Of a stretch of DNA of 64,000 nt, positions 53,779 through 62,351 are shown one piece after another. Positions within the stretch are counted from its first letter, which is position 1; each line of letters begins with the position of its first letter. Origin of the DNA: Clostridium_S neuense (GTDB lineage Bacteria; Bacillota; Clostridia; Clostridiales; Clostridiaceae); assembly GCF_045310695.1 (NCBI RefSeq), contig NZ_JBJIAA010000016.1, positions 89,323 to 153,322 of the forward strand, written 5' to 3'. Under the pieces are notes generated by a model. It was not told the DNA's origin. It did not search any database and worked only from the letters and a program-made list of their open reading frames with translations. A program made the translations under genes and the position numbers.

Positions 53779-54034
53779 GCGAATTAACAATGCTTCGTCA
53801 CATTAAGAAAATCCTGTAAATTTAAGTAGTGATTCTAAGCGAGTGCTTGTTTGAATTAAAGAAAGATAACTATTATATACGGGGTTTGGGATGTAATCCC
53901 ATTATCCTTCTTTAACTTGCATTGCGTGTATATGTATATTAGCCCAAACCCCGTGTATATTTACTAGCTGGCACGTAAGTTCAAGGAAAAAATTTTCCCT
54001 TACATATGGAATTTTAAGTGTGAATCTTTATAAT
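53779..54034 (+). repeat. Composite repeat element, copy C (foldback opening, inserted hairpin, accessory module)
   Basis: It opens GCGAATTAACAATGCTTCGT like copy A, but the interior is replaced by different paired segments: 53857-53870 with 53902-53915, and 53875-53890 with 53943-53960. It ends with the CAAGGAAAAAATT module (53980-54034), as in copies A and B. The two pairings are interleaved. No gene is visible from 53774 to 54250. Confidence 0.75.
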
Positions 54035-54250
54035 CTGTTTTAACAAAAAAATAATTTAATAGGCTTTGCTCCTAATGATAGTATTTATTTTATAATAAGT
54101 AGAAAATTGAAATAATAATATCAGCAGTATTTATAGGGTTGGAGTTGTGCCTTTCTTATGCAAAAAAGTTTGTTAAAATACTTATAGACTATGAAGAATA
54201 GAAATTTGTAGTATAATAAATTGTAAAGCTTTATAGAAAAGGGTGATGTA

Positions 54251-54946
54251 ATGTTTGCTCCAGTAAAAAATCAAAAGGTATATGAAGTAGTAATTGAGCA
54301 AATAAAAGAAATGATAAAAACAGGCAAATTAAAAAAGGGTGATAAACTTCCACCAGAAAGAGAACTTGTAGAAGAGCTTAAAGTTAGTAGAGCTTCAATA
54401 AGAGAGGCTTTAAGGGCTCTTGAAATATTGGGACTTGTTGAAACGAGGCATGGTGATGGAAATTTTATAAAAAAGAATTTTGAAAATAGTCTTCTTGAAC
54501 CGGTATCACTTATGTTTATGCTTGAGGAAAGCAGTCCCAAGGATATACTTGAACTTAGAATGGTTTTAGAAACCGAAACTGCTATGCTTGCGGCAGAAAG
54601 AATTGATGTTGAGACTCTTGAGAAGATAAAATTTATAATTGATAAATTTAAAACAAATACAGATGAAAGGTTAAATACTGAATTGGATGTTGAATTTCAT
54701 CATAAAATAGCGCAGGCGTCTAAAAATCTTCTTTTAGTCAATATTTTATCTGCTACCTCCGTATTAGTGGATACTTTTATTAGTGATGCAAGATATAAAA
54801 TTATAAAAAATGAAAATAATAAAGAAAAATTAGTAAAACAGCATGAAAATATATATGGAGCACTGTTAAATAGAGATGCATCAATGGCTGCGGAAGAAAT
54901 GAGAAAACATTTAGAATTTATAAATAAATCCATTTTTAAAAGTTAA
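54251..54946 (+). CDS. FadR/GntR-family transcriptional regulator (LldR/LctA-like)
   Basis: An N-terminal winged helix (VIEQIKEMIKTGKLKKGDKL, SRASIREALRALEILGLVE) and a helical FCD ligand-binding domain (LELRMVLETETAMLAAERID, HHKIAQASKN) define the FadR subfamily. 231 residues. Directly downstream is a TGGTnnnACCA operator and a glcD remnant plus larA, so it most likely responded to lactate. Confidence 0.85.
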   Translation: MFAPVKNQKVYEVVIEQIKEMIKTGKLKKGDKLPPERELVEELKVSRASIREALRALEILGLVETRHGDGNFIKKNFENSLLEPVSLMFMLEESSPKDILELRMVLETETAMLAAERIDVETLEKIKFIIDKFKTNTDERLNTELDVEFHHKIAQASKNLLLVNILSATSVLVDTFISDARYKIIKNENNKEKLVKQHENIYGALLNRDASMAAEEMRKHLEFINKSIFKS

Positions 54947-55008
54947 ATTTTTAACTTTTGCTTTTTAAGGAATTGATTTTTTTATGTGGTATGATTTATT
55001 TTAAAAAT

Positions 55009-55019
55009 TGGTCATACCA
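55009..55019. promoter_or_regulatory. FadR/LldR-type operator
   Basis: TGGTCATACCA fits the TGGTnnnACCA core bound by FadR-subfamily regulators, with AAT flanks. It follows TTGATT (54973-54978) and a TTTATT -10-like box, so a bound repressor would sit at the transcription start. It is the expected operator for the lactate genes. Confidence 0.65.
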
Positions 55020-55087
55020 CTATACCAGTTTTGGAAGCAAACTATCTGAAAGCTAATTAAGATGAAAAATTAAAACAAATAGATGAG

Positions 55088-55224
55088 GTATCTTTAGTAT
55101 AGGTTTTGCTAAAAAGAAATATTTATTTAACCAGTATAGGGAGGAATATATTTCACTTATGAAGAATATTAAAAAGGCGTTTGACCATAAAAATATATTA
55201 AATCCAGAGAAGGTGTGTGAGTAA
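55088..55224 (+). pseudogene. Remnant of a glcD/lctD-type FAD-dependent lactate dehydrogenase
   Basis: The frame ending at TAA 55224 reads SIGFAKKKYLF, then REEYISLMKNIKKAFDHKNI and LNPEKVCE, the C-terminus of the GlcD/LctD FAD-oxidase family. Everything upstream is lost and a stop precedes this piece in frame. The stop lies just before the larA start. Related clostridial loci carry etfB-etfA-lctD between the regulator and larA, so this stub marks a deletion. Confidence 0.72.
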
Positions 55225-55225
55225 A

Positions 55226-56506
55226 ATGGCTGTGTTTAATGTACCTTATTACAAAGGTGAAATGGAAATAGAACTGCCGGATAAAAATTTAAAGGATGTT
55301 TTGATATCAAAGGCTGCTGATTATAAAACAAATTTTAAAGAAGAAGAAATTGTAGAAAAAGCGCTTGATAACCCGATAGGTTCTAAAAGTCTTGAAGAGC
55401 TTGTTAAAGGAAAAAAAAGTATGGTTATAATAACAAGTGATCATACAAGGCCTGTACCAAGTAAAATAACTCTTCCTATACTTTTAAATAGAATTAGAAA
55501 GGCAAATCCAAATATCAATATAAAAATATTAATAGCTGCTGGCTTTCATAGGCCAACAACAAGGGAAGAAATGATAGATAAGTTTGGAGAGGAGATAGTT
55601 CAAAAGGAAGAGATAATCTGCCATAAGTCAAAAGATAAAGAGGAACTTTTAAAAGTAGGTGTGCTTCCATCTGGAGGAGAACTTTGGATAAATAAATTGG
55701 CTGCAGAAGCTGAACTTTTAATTTCAGAAGGTTTTATAGAACCCCACTTTTTTGCAGGTTTTTCAGGCGGAAGAAAAAGCATACTTCCAGGAATCGCAGG
55801 AGCAGAAACCATAATGGCAAATCACTGTTCTGAATTTATAAACAACGAAAATTCAAGGACAGGAAAGCTTAAAGAAAATCCAATTCATGAGGATATGCTT
55901 TATGCAGCTAAAACTGCTAAACTTGCTTTTATATTAAATGTAGCACTGGATAAAAATAAAAAAATAATAGGAGCCTTTGCTGGCGATAGTGAACTTGCCC
56001 ATAATAAAGGCTGTGAATTTGTTTCTAAGTTTTATGGCGTTAGCGGCACTAAGTCTGATATTGTAATTACCACTAATGGAGGATATCCTCTTGACCAAAA
56101 TATATATCAAGCTGTAAAAGGTATGACTGCTGGAGAGGTACTTTCAAGGGAGGATGGAGTTATAATAATGATTGCTTCCTGCTGCGATGGACATGGAGGA
56201 GAGTCTTTTTATAAAAACGTATCCAGTGCTAAAAATCCAAGTGAACTTTTAAATAGGGTACTTAAGGTTTCGAGAAAGGAAACTGTCCCCGATCAATGGG
56301 AATTTCAAATTTTAGCAAGAATACTTAATAAGCACAAGGTCATAATTGTTACTGATATGTGCGATCCTAAAATAATAGAGGACATGCATATGTATCATGC
56401 ACGTGATTTTAAAAAAGCCTTGGAACTTGCATTTGAGATTGTAGGCAAGGATGGTAAAATAACTTTAATACCGGATGGAGTTTCAAGTATAGTTAAAACT
56501 AAATAA
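55226..56506 (+). CDS. larA: Lactate racemase, nickel-pincer enzyme family
   Basis: Family motifs include SDHTRPVPSKI, AAGFHRPTT, the histidine in EPHFFAGFSGGRKSILPG and ANHCSEF. 426 residues, the LarA/DUF2088 length. It interconverts D- and L-lactate using a nickel-pincer cofactor made by LarB, LarC and LarE, none of which is in the window. ATG 55226 is 2 nt after the glcD stub stop; an in-frame GTG is 9 bp upstream. A clear terminator follows. Confidence 0.88.
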   Translation: MAVFNVPYYKGEMEIELPDKNLKDVLISKAADYKTNFKEEEIVEKALDNPIGSKSLEELVKGKKSMVIITSDHTRPVPSKITLPILLNRIRKANPNINIKILIAAGFHRPTTREEMIDKFGEEIVQKEEIICHKSKDKEELLKVGVLPSGGELWINKLAAEAELLISEGFIEPHFFAGFSGGRKSILPGIAGAETIMANHCSEFINNENSRTGKLKENPIHEDMLYAAKTAKLAFILNVALDKNKKIIGAFAGDSELAHNKGCEFVSKFYGVSGTKSDIVITTNGGYPLDQNIYQAVKGMTAGEVLSREDGVIIMIASCCDGHGGESFYKNVSSAKNPSELLNRVLKVSRKETVPDQWEFQILARILNKHKVIIVTDMCDPKIIEDMHMYHARDFKKALELAFEIVGKDGKITLIPDGVSSIVKTK

Positions 56507-56527
56507 CAGCCATAAAACCTTAATTAT

Positions 56528-56563
56528 AAAAATAGGAGAAGCTAATTGCTTTTCCTATTTTTT
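56528..56563 (+). terminator. Terminator of larA
   Basis: AAAAATAGGAGAAGC and GCTTTTCCTATTTTTT form a stem of about 15 bp (one G-U) with a T-run. Confidence 0.85.
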
Positions 56564-56664
56564 ATGGATATTCTAAGATTTTTAATTATACAAGAAGGAA
56601 GCAAGGAATGATTAATCATATCAATTCCTGGTTCTGCAAATTAAATTAACTAGTTTGGTTCGTG

Positions 56665-57381
56665 TTATTTTATAGCATATTTAAATTTATCACCACGAAT
56701 TACTTGTTTTGTTATATGAAGTGGATTAGAATTATTGTCAAAAACATGATCTTCAATTAACATTAGAGCTGTCCCACGAGGAATATCCAGCAAATTTGAT
56801 TCTTCTATTGTAGCATAACAGATTTCAATTGTTTTACTTCCAGTAGAAGGTATAATATTATACTTATTTTGTAATACAGAATATAATGATCCATTCATAT
56901 TGTCATTCAATAAAAACTTGTATTTGTTACTAAAATGAACGGTTTCTACTCCAATTGCTATGTTATCAACTAAACGAAGCCTTTTTAGTACAAGTACTGT
57001 ATCATCGGATGAAATGCTAAAGAATTTAATGTCTTCATCTGTACATGGTTCAAATGAAAAGCTTATTATTTTAGTAATCAGTTGCTGACCCATGGATGCA
57101 ACATTACTTGTAAAGCTTGAAAAATTATTGTTTGTATGCTTAAGTTTTGGAGAAGCAACAAATGTACCTTTTCCGTGTATCTTTATAAGAAGTCCTTCTG
57201 ACACCAAATTAGCAATAGCCTTACGTACAGTGCTTCTACTAATTGTATACATTTCACTTAACTCTATTTCAGATGGAATACGTTCATCCTGTTTAAATTT
57301 TCCGTTGAAAATGTCATTTCTAATATTGTTAGCAAGCTGCTGGTATAGAGGGATACTACTTACTGTGTTTAAATTCTGCAT
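56665..57381 (-). CDS. GntR-family (HutC/UTRA) regulator of the PTS operon
   Basis: The N-terminal winged helix (PLYQQLANNIRNDIFNGKFK, SRSTVRKAIANLVSEGLLIK) and a UTRA sensor domain make a HutC-type regulator of 238 residues. ATG 57381 follows AAGAGGTG. It is divergent from the deglycase-PTS operon, so it most likely represses that operon until a phosphorylated Amadori sugar binds. Confidence 0.85.
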   Translation of the reverse strand: MQNLNTVSSIPLYQQLANNIRNDIFNGKFKQDERIPSEIELSEMYTISRSTVRKAIANLVSEGLLIKIHGKGTFVASPKLKHTNNNFSSFTSNVASMGQQLITKIISFSFEPCTDEDIKFFSISSDDTVLVLKRLRLVDNIAIGVETVHFSNKYKFLLNDNMNGSLYSVLQNKYNIIPSTGSKTIEICYATIEESNLLDIPRGTALMLIEDHVFDNNSNPLHITKQVIRGDKFKYAIK

Positions 57382-57545
57382 AAAAGTCACCTCTTATTAA
57401 TTTTTCAATAATTATATATTACACTAAATTAGTATTAAAGACAATACAAGTTGCACAAAATATAGGATGTATGTATACGTATCTAACAAGTAATAGGGAT
57501 TAAAGGACTATAGTACAATTCACTATTATAAAATATTAAAAGGTC

Positions 57546-57574
57546 TTTACAAGATATAATTTATATGATAATAT
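57546..57574 (+). promoter_or_regulatory. Promoter of the deglycase-PTS operon
   Basis: TTTACA and TAATAT are separated by 17 bp, predicting a start near 57581. A perfect palindrome lies just downstream. Confidence 0.65.
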
Positions 57575-57594
57575 TTACGCATAGACGTCACGTG

Positions 57595-57608
57595 ATGTAT
57601 ATATACAT
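57595..57608. promoter_or_regulatory. Palindrome ATGTATATATACAT, likely GntR operator
   Basis: This 14-bp perfect palindrome just downstream of the operon start has the GT..AC core of HutC-type sites. A related GTATAC site lies at 57473-57478 nearer the regulator gene, allowing control of both directions. Confidence 0.55.
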
Positions 57609-57637
57609 TAGCATACAACATGAAAGGAGAATTTTAT

Positions 57638-58615
57638 ATGGGTATAAAAGAAATTGTAAGTGAAATTATTAAAAACAAAAGAGAACAAGGTGGCATTGAT
57701 AGTGTTTATTTTATTGCGTGTGGAGGTTCATATGCAGGTTTTTTTCCAGCTAAGTATTTAATCGATAGAGAATCAAGAAAATTAAAGACTGCAATGTATA
57801 CTAGCAATGAATTTGTACATGCTGTACCTAAATCTTGTGGTAAGAATACAATTGCAGTTGTTTGTTCAATGAGAGGAACAAAAGAAACCTGTGAGGCCGC
57901 AAGAGTGGCTAAAGAAACTGGTGCTACAACAGTAGCTTTTTATGTTCAAGAATCGCATATGACAGAGATTAGTGATTACAAGATAAAATATGAAAGTATT
58001 GCTTTAGATGAGTCTTTAGTTCAAAATGTTAACTCTAGTATGGAATTGAATTTTGCATTCGAATTGTTACATCAATTAGAAGATTATGAATATTATGAAG
58101 ATGCTATGGATGGATTTGAAATAGTTGATGATATTTATCGTAAGGCAGTAAAGTATTGTACGCCTAGAGCAGTTAAATTTGCTAAGGAGTGCAAGAATGA
58201 TGAAACAATTTATGTTATTGGCGGTGGACCAAGCATGGGGTCAGCATATATTTTTTCTATATGTAACTTGATGGAAATGCAGTGGGTACATTCTCCAACA
58301 GTTAATACAGGAGAGTTATTACATGGACCATTTGAAGCTATTGATAAGAACGTTCCAATAGTATTTTTGTTAAGTGAAGGTAGAACAAGACCTGTTGATA
58401 TGAGGGCATTAAAATTTTTAAAAACATATGGAGAGAGATTATTTATAATTGATGCTAAAGAGCTTCAAATTAATAGAATAAGTGATAATGTATCAGAATT
58501 TTTCAATCACTTAATATTCTCATCAATTCTCAATAATGTATACTTGCGAGAATTATCATATTCCAAGAAGCACAATTATCTAAATCGCAGATATATGTGG
58601 AAGGTTGAATATTAA
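57638..58615 (+). CDS. SIS-domain sugar-amine 6-phosphate deglycase (FrlB-like)
   Basis: Two SIS domains are visible: the first with IACGGSYAGFFPAKYL and SMRGTKETCEAA, the second with VIGGGPSMGSAYIFS and NTGELLHGPFEAID. This fits fructoselysine/glucoselysine 6-phosphate deglycase, which splits the phosphorylated sugar-amine into glucose 6-phosphate and the free amine. 325 residues. It is the first gene of a unit with a complete mannose-family PTS, so substrate uptake and cleavage go together. The exact amine is unknown. Confidence 0.82.
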   Translation: MGIKEIVSEIIKNKREQGGIDSVYFIACGGSYAGFFPAKYLIDRESRKLKTAMYTSNEFVHAVPKSCGKNTIAVVCSMRGTKETCEAARVAKETGATTVAFYVQESHMTEISDYKIKYESIALDESLVQNVNSSMELNFAFELLHQLEDYEYYEDAMDGFEIVDDIYRKAVKYCTPRAVKFAKECKNDETIYVIGGGPSMGSAYIFSICNLMEMQWVHSPTVNTGELLHGPFEAIDKNVPIVFLLSEGRTRPVDMRALKFLKTYGERLFIIDAKELQINRISDNVSEFFNHLIFSSILNNVYLRELSYSKKHNYLNRRYMWKVEY

Positions 58616-58702
58616 TATAGAAATTTTATCTATAGTTATGTAATGGTTTTTTTAAGCAATTGCATAACTATATTTTGAAGAATATAGAAAGGTGATAAAA
58701 AT

Positions 58703-59134
58703 ATGAGACGATTTTTAATAGCAACTCATGGACATTTTGCAGAAGGAATTTACAGTTCGCTTAAAATGATTATTGGAAATAAGGATAATGTAGAAACTCT
58801 GTGCGCCTATGTAACTAAAGATTATGATTTAAAAGCTAATATTAGAAATATTCTAGGTAAATTAAATGAAGACGATGAATTAATAGTTATAACAGATATT
58901 TTTGGTGGAAGTGTAAATAATGAATTTATGAATTTGATTGGAAAAAATAATGGAAAAATTCATCTTATTGCAGGACTAAATTTACCATTATTAGCTGAAT
59001 TAATTTCAAGGCAGGATGATGACAAGAGTACAGAAGATATTATAAATGAAGTACTAAATACATCTAAGCAAAGTATTCAATATTGTAATGAAACTTTAAA
59101 TAATTCAAAAGAAATATGCGATGATGAATTTTAA
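58703..59134 (+). CDS. PTS EIIA component, mannose/glucoselysine family
   Basis: The phosphorylated histidine is in IATHGHFAEGIYSSLKMI (about residue 10), and the later DIFGGSVNNEF is typical of EIIA-man domains. 143 residues. It receives phosphate from HPr and passes it to the separate EIIB next door. Confidence 0.9.
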   Translation: MRRFLIATHGHFAEGIYSSLKMIIGNKDNVETLCAYVTKDYDLKANIRNILGKLNEDDELIVITDIFGGSVNNEFMNLIGKNNGKIHLIAGLNLPLLAELISRQDDDKSTEDIINEVLNTSKQSIQYCNETLNNSKEICDDEF

Positions 59135-59154
59135 ATTTTATGAGGAGGGAAAAA

Positions 59155-59625
59155 ATGATAGTTTTAACTAGAGTAGACCATAGATTACTTCATGGACAAG
59201 TTGCAATGTCGTGGACATCAATATTAAATGCTGATTGTATATTAATCGCAAACGATGAATTAGTGTCAAATGAATTAAAGAAAACCACAATGAAATTAGC
59301 TAAGCCTAATAATGTGAAATTGGTAATTAAAAGTATAGAAGATTCAATTAAAGCTATTAATAGCGGTGTAACTGATAAATATAAGTTATTTATTGTAGTC
59401 GAATCAATTAAGGATGCAAAGAGATTAGTAGAGCAAATTCCTGCAATAAAGCAGATTAATTTAGGTGGTACTAAAGCGAAAGATGGAACAAGAGCAATAT
59501 CTAAAGCTATTAATGTATTGCCAGAAGAAGAAGGCATGATTAAAGATATGATTAAAAATGGAATTGAGGTTGAAATAAGACAATTACCGACAGATAAAAA
59601 AATGCTTGCTAAGAAAGTGCTTTGA
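59155..59625 (+). CDS. PTS EIIB component, mannose/glucoselysine family
   Basis: The active histidine is in RVDHRLLHGQVAMSW (about residue 13), and LGGTKAKDGTRAI is the conserved late segment. ATG 59155 follows GAGGAGGG; an in-frame ATG at 59140 would overlap that site. 156 residues. It phosphorylates the incoming sugar with the EIIC/EIID pair. Confidence 0.9.
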   Translation: MIVLTRVDHRLLHGQVAMSWTSILNADCILIANDELVSNELKKTTMKLAKPNNVKLVIKSIEDSIKAINSGVTDKYKLFIVVESIKDAKRLVEQIPAIKQINLGGTKAKDGTRAISKAINVLPEEEGMIKDMIKNGIEVEIRQLPTDKKMLAKKVL

Positions 59626-59663
59626 AAGTATTAAATCAAAATGAAAACTAGGAGGGATATTTA

Positions 59664-60437
59664 ATGATTAATGTGCTTTTAATTTTTTTTATTGCTTGTT
59701 TTGGTTACAGTGATTATTTCACTGGAAAATCACTTCAAACAAGGCCATTAATACTTGGACCGCTTGTAGGACTAGCTATGGGAGATTTGAAGTCTGGAAT
59801 TATCATAGGAGGAACTCTTGAACTTGCATTTATGGGGGCAGTTGGTGTGGGTGCGGCACTTCCACCAGAAGTTGTTTCTGGAAGTATTCTTGGTACAGCA
59901 TTTGCTATTATAGGACACAAAGATGCAGGAATGGCAGTGGCTCTGGGACTTCCAATAGCGATGTTAGTTATGCTCCTAAGGAATTTTCTATTTATTATAG
60001 TTGTACCTTTATTTGCTAATAGAGCAGATAAATATGCGGCAAATGGAGATATAAAAGGTGTAAACAGAATGCATTGGTTTGGAGGGGTTTTTGGAATGTA
60101 TTTACCGTTAGCAATATTAACGGCAGCATCATTTTATTTAGGTGGCAGCTTTATGAAAACGATTTTAAACTCTATTCCTAGCTTTGTTCAAAATGGTCTT
60201 ACAGTTGCAACAGGTATACTTCCTGCTTTAGGTTTTGCGATGTTACTTAGAATGATTATGAATAAGAGAGTAGCTGCATTTTTATTTATAGGTTTTGTTA
60301 TTACAGCATATCTTAAGATGCCTGTATTGGGAGTAGCAATATTGGCAACAGCTATAGTTATGGTACTTATGTATCAAGAAAGTAATAAAGGAAATGGAAA
60401 TAAACAAGTGCAGGAGGCGATTGATGATGATTTCTAA
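59664..60437 (+). CDS. PTS EIIC component, mannose family
   Basis: Several membrane helices with RPLILGPLVGLAMGDLKSGI and GGTLELAFMGAVGVGAALPP, the EIIC-man signature. 257 residues. Its stop overlaps the start of EIID by 14 bp, a coupling common in these operons. Confidence 0.92.
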   Translation: MINVLLIFFIACFGYSDYFTGKSLQTRPLILGPLVGLAMGDLKSGIIIGGTLELAFMGAVGVGAALPPEVVSGSILGTAFAIIGHKDAGMAVALGLPIAMLVMLLRNFLFIIVVPLFANRADKYAANGDIKGVNRMHWFGGVFGMYLPLAILTAASFYLGGSFMKTILNSIPSFVQNGLTVATGILPALGFAMLLRMIMNKRVAAFLFIGFVITAYLKMPVLGVAILATAIVMVLMYQESNKGNGNKQVQEAIDDDF

Positions 60438-61275
60438 GGAAATTGGTGATAAAGAAGAAAATAATACAGAGATAATAACTAAGAAAGATTTAAAAAAGGT
60501 TTTTTGGAGATCACTTCCTTTTGAAATATCCTGGAATTATGTTAGACAGGATCATATGGGATTTGCATATTCTATGGCGCCTATTATTGAAAAATTGTAC
60601 AAGAAGAATGAAGATAGAGCAAAAGCTCTACAGAGACATATGGAATTCTTTAATATTACAGTGTATTTTTCAACATTAGTACTTGGAATCGTAACTGCAA
60701 TGGAGGAGAAAAATGCTAGTGACCCGGAATTTGAAACAGAATCTATAAATAGTGTTAAGGCAAGTCTTATGGGACCACTATCGGGAATAGGGGATTCTCT
60801 ATTTTTGGGAACTTTGAGGGTAATAGCAGCAGGAATTGGTGCATCTCTTGCTAAAAACGGGAGCATCTTAGGGGCAATATTATTTTTATTGATGTATAAT
60901 ATACCTGCTTTTGCGATTAGGTACTATGGAATGATGAAGGGGTATGAGATTGGTACGAGCTTGCTCATGCAGATAGAAAAGTCTGGTCTTATGGAAAAGA
61001 TAACCAAGTCCACTGCTATTTTAGGGTTAATGACAATTGGTTCTATGATTGCAACTATGGTTACTGTGCATGTTCCGCTTACTATAGGTGTTGGTCATGG
61101 AGCTACTAAGGTTCAGGGTATTTTGGATGGAATTATGCCATGTCTGCTTCCGCTGGGAATTACATTTATTATATATTATTTATTAGGTAAGAAGATTAAT
61201 GTTACTTATTTGCTTATTGGGATAGCTGTATTATCAATTGTTTGTACGGCTTTTGGAATTTTATCTCCAGCTTAA
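60424..61275 (+). CDS. PTS EIID component, mannose family
   Basis: It shows WRSLPFEISWNYVRQDHMGF and GPLSGIGDSLFLGTLR, the EIID-man motifs, then several membrane helices. I chose ATG 60424 (the first of two tandem ATGs), about 8 nt after AGGAGG; a longer in-frame ATG lies inside EIIC. 283 residues. It completes the four-component transporter and is followed by a strong terminator. Confidence 0.92.
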   Translation: MMISKEIGDKEENNTEIITKKDLKKVFWRSLPFEISWNYVRQDHMGFAYSMAPIIEKLYKKNEDRAKALQRHMEFFNITVYFSTLVLGIVTAMEEKNASDPEFETESINSVKASLMGPLSGIGDSLFLGTLRVIAAGIGASLAKNGSILGAILFLLMYNIPAFAIRYYGMMKGYEIGTSLLMQIEKSGLMEKITKSTAILGLMTIGSMIATMVTVHVPLTIGVGHGATKVQGILDGIMPCLLPLGITFIIYYLLGKKINVTYLLIGIAVLSIVCTAFGILSPA

Positions 61276-61285
61276 TAAATACATG

Positions 61286-61318
61286 TAGCTGTTACAAACT
61301 AATGTAACAGCTAGTTTT
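61286..61318 (+). terminator. Terminator of the deglycase-PTS operon
   Basis: TAGCTGTTACA and TGTAACAGCTA form a perfect 11-bp stem followed by GTTTTTAG. The remaining 150 bp to the speE stop contain no visible gene. Confidence 0.85.
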
Positions 61319-61472
61319 TAGTGTTAATTAATAAAAAAGCTTTAACTATTGATGCTTAAGTGACTTTGTTTGGTATGTGCCAAATCATTATTGTATTATA
61401 TTAAAAGTAAGATAAAATAAAAACAGTACTTTGAGTTGAAAATATTATTTTTATTTTAATACTGTAATATTA

Positions 61473-62333
61473 CTATTCTGTTTTTTCTAATTCTTCAATA
61501 ACATAGTTTGGCAGTGCAAATGCACCTTTATGCAAGTTTGTATTATAATACTTAGTTTTTAGTCCAAGGCTATTCCAGCGGTCAGCATTCAAGTTGTTTA
61601 AAGGATGATATTTTTTTGAGGCAAATCCAAAAAGCCAGTGACCAGAGGCATAAGTTGGCATATGAAATTGATAAACCATTGAAATAGGAAATTTGTCTTT
61701 TATTTTGCTGTGAGCTCGCTTCATTTCATGGCAATAGTCTTTATAATATGGACTTTCATGCTGATTTATTAGAATACCATCATCACTGAGGATTCTTTGA
61801 CAATCATTATAAAATTCGTTAGTGAATAAGCCTTCACCAGGACCAATAGGGTCTGTTGAATCCACGAGAATTAAATCATATGTTCCATTTTTGGTTCTTT
61901 TAACAAATTCTTTACCATCTTCAAAATGCATAGTAAGCCTGTTATCGTTGTCAAGTTTGCAAGCAGTTTGAGTTAAATATTTTTGACAAAGTCTAACAAC
62001 TCTTTCGTCAATTTCAACCAAGTCTACTTTTTCTATGGATTTGTATCTTAGAATTTCTCTTGAAGTCCCACCATCGCCGCCGCCAATGATTAAAACTTTT
62101 TTTATTTCAGGATTAACCGCCATTGGAACGTGGGTAATCATCTCATGATATATAAACTCATCCTTTTCAGTCATCATTATGTAGCCATCAAGGGTAAAAA
62201 AAGTTCCAAAAGTTTCACTCTTAAAAAAATCTATTTGCTGAAAAGGAGTTTTTTCACTATATAAGTGTTCTTTTACCCTTATAGAAAATTTTGCATCGTC
62301 TGCATGACTTTCTGAAAACCAAAGATCTAACAT
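61473..62333 (-). CDS. speE: Spermidine synthase
   Basis: The aminopropyltransferase signature VLIIGGGDGGTSREILRY, the acidic VDLVEIDERVV and VDSTDPIGPGEGLFT are present in a 286-residue protein of normal length. It transfers an aminopropyl group from decarboxylated SAM to putrescine. It is 18 bp downstream of speD on the minus strand, so the two form one operon. Confidence 0.94.
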   Translation of the reverse strand: MLDLWFSESHADDAKFSIRVKEHLYSEKTPFQQIDFFKSETFGTFFTLDGYIMMTEKDEFIYHEMITHVPMAVNPEIKKVLIIGGGDGGTSREILRYKSIEKVDLVEIDERVVRLCQKYLTQTACKLDNDNRLTMHFEDGKEFVKRTKNGTYDLILVDSTDPIGPGEGLFTNEFYNDCQRILSDDGILINQHESPYYKDYCHEMKRAHSKIKDKFPISMVYQFHMPTYASGHWLFGFASKKYHPLNNLNADRWNSLGLKTKYYNTNLHKGAFALPNYVIEELEKTE

Positions 62334-62351
62334 AATATTCCTCCATTAATT

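Noticed and set aside
53857..53960. Copy C interior as a classical intrinsic terminator
   Set aside because: Stems are strong, but no T-run follows either, and the two pairings are mutually exclusive.
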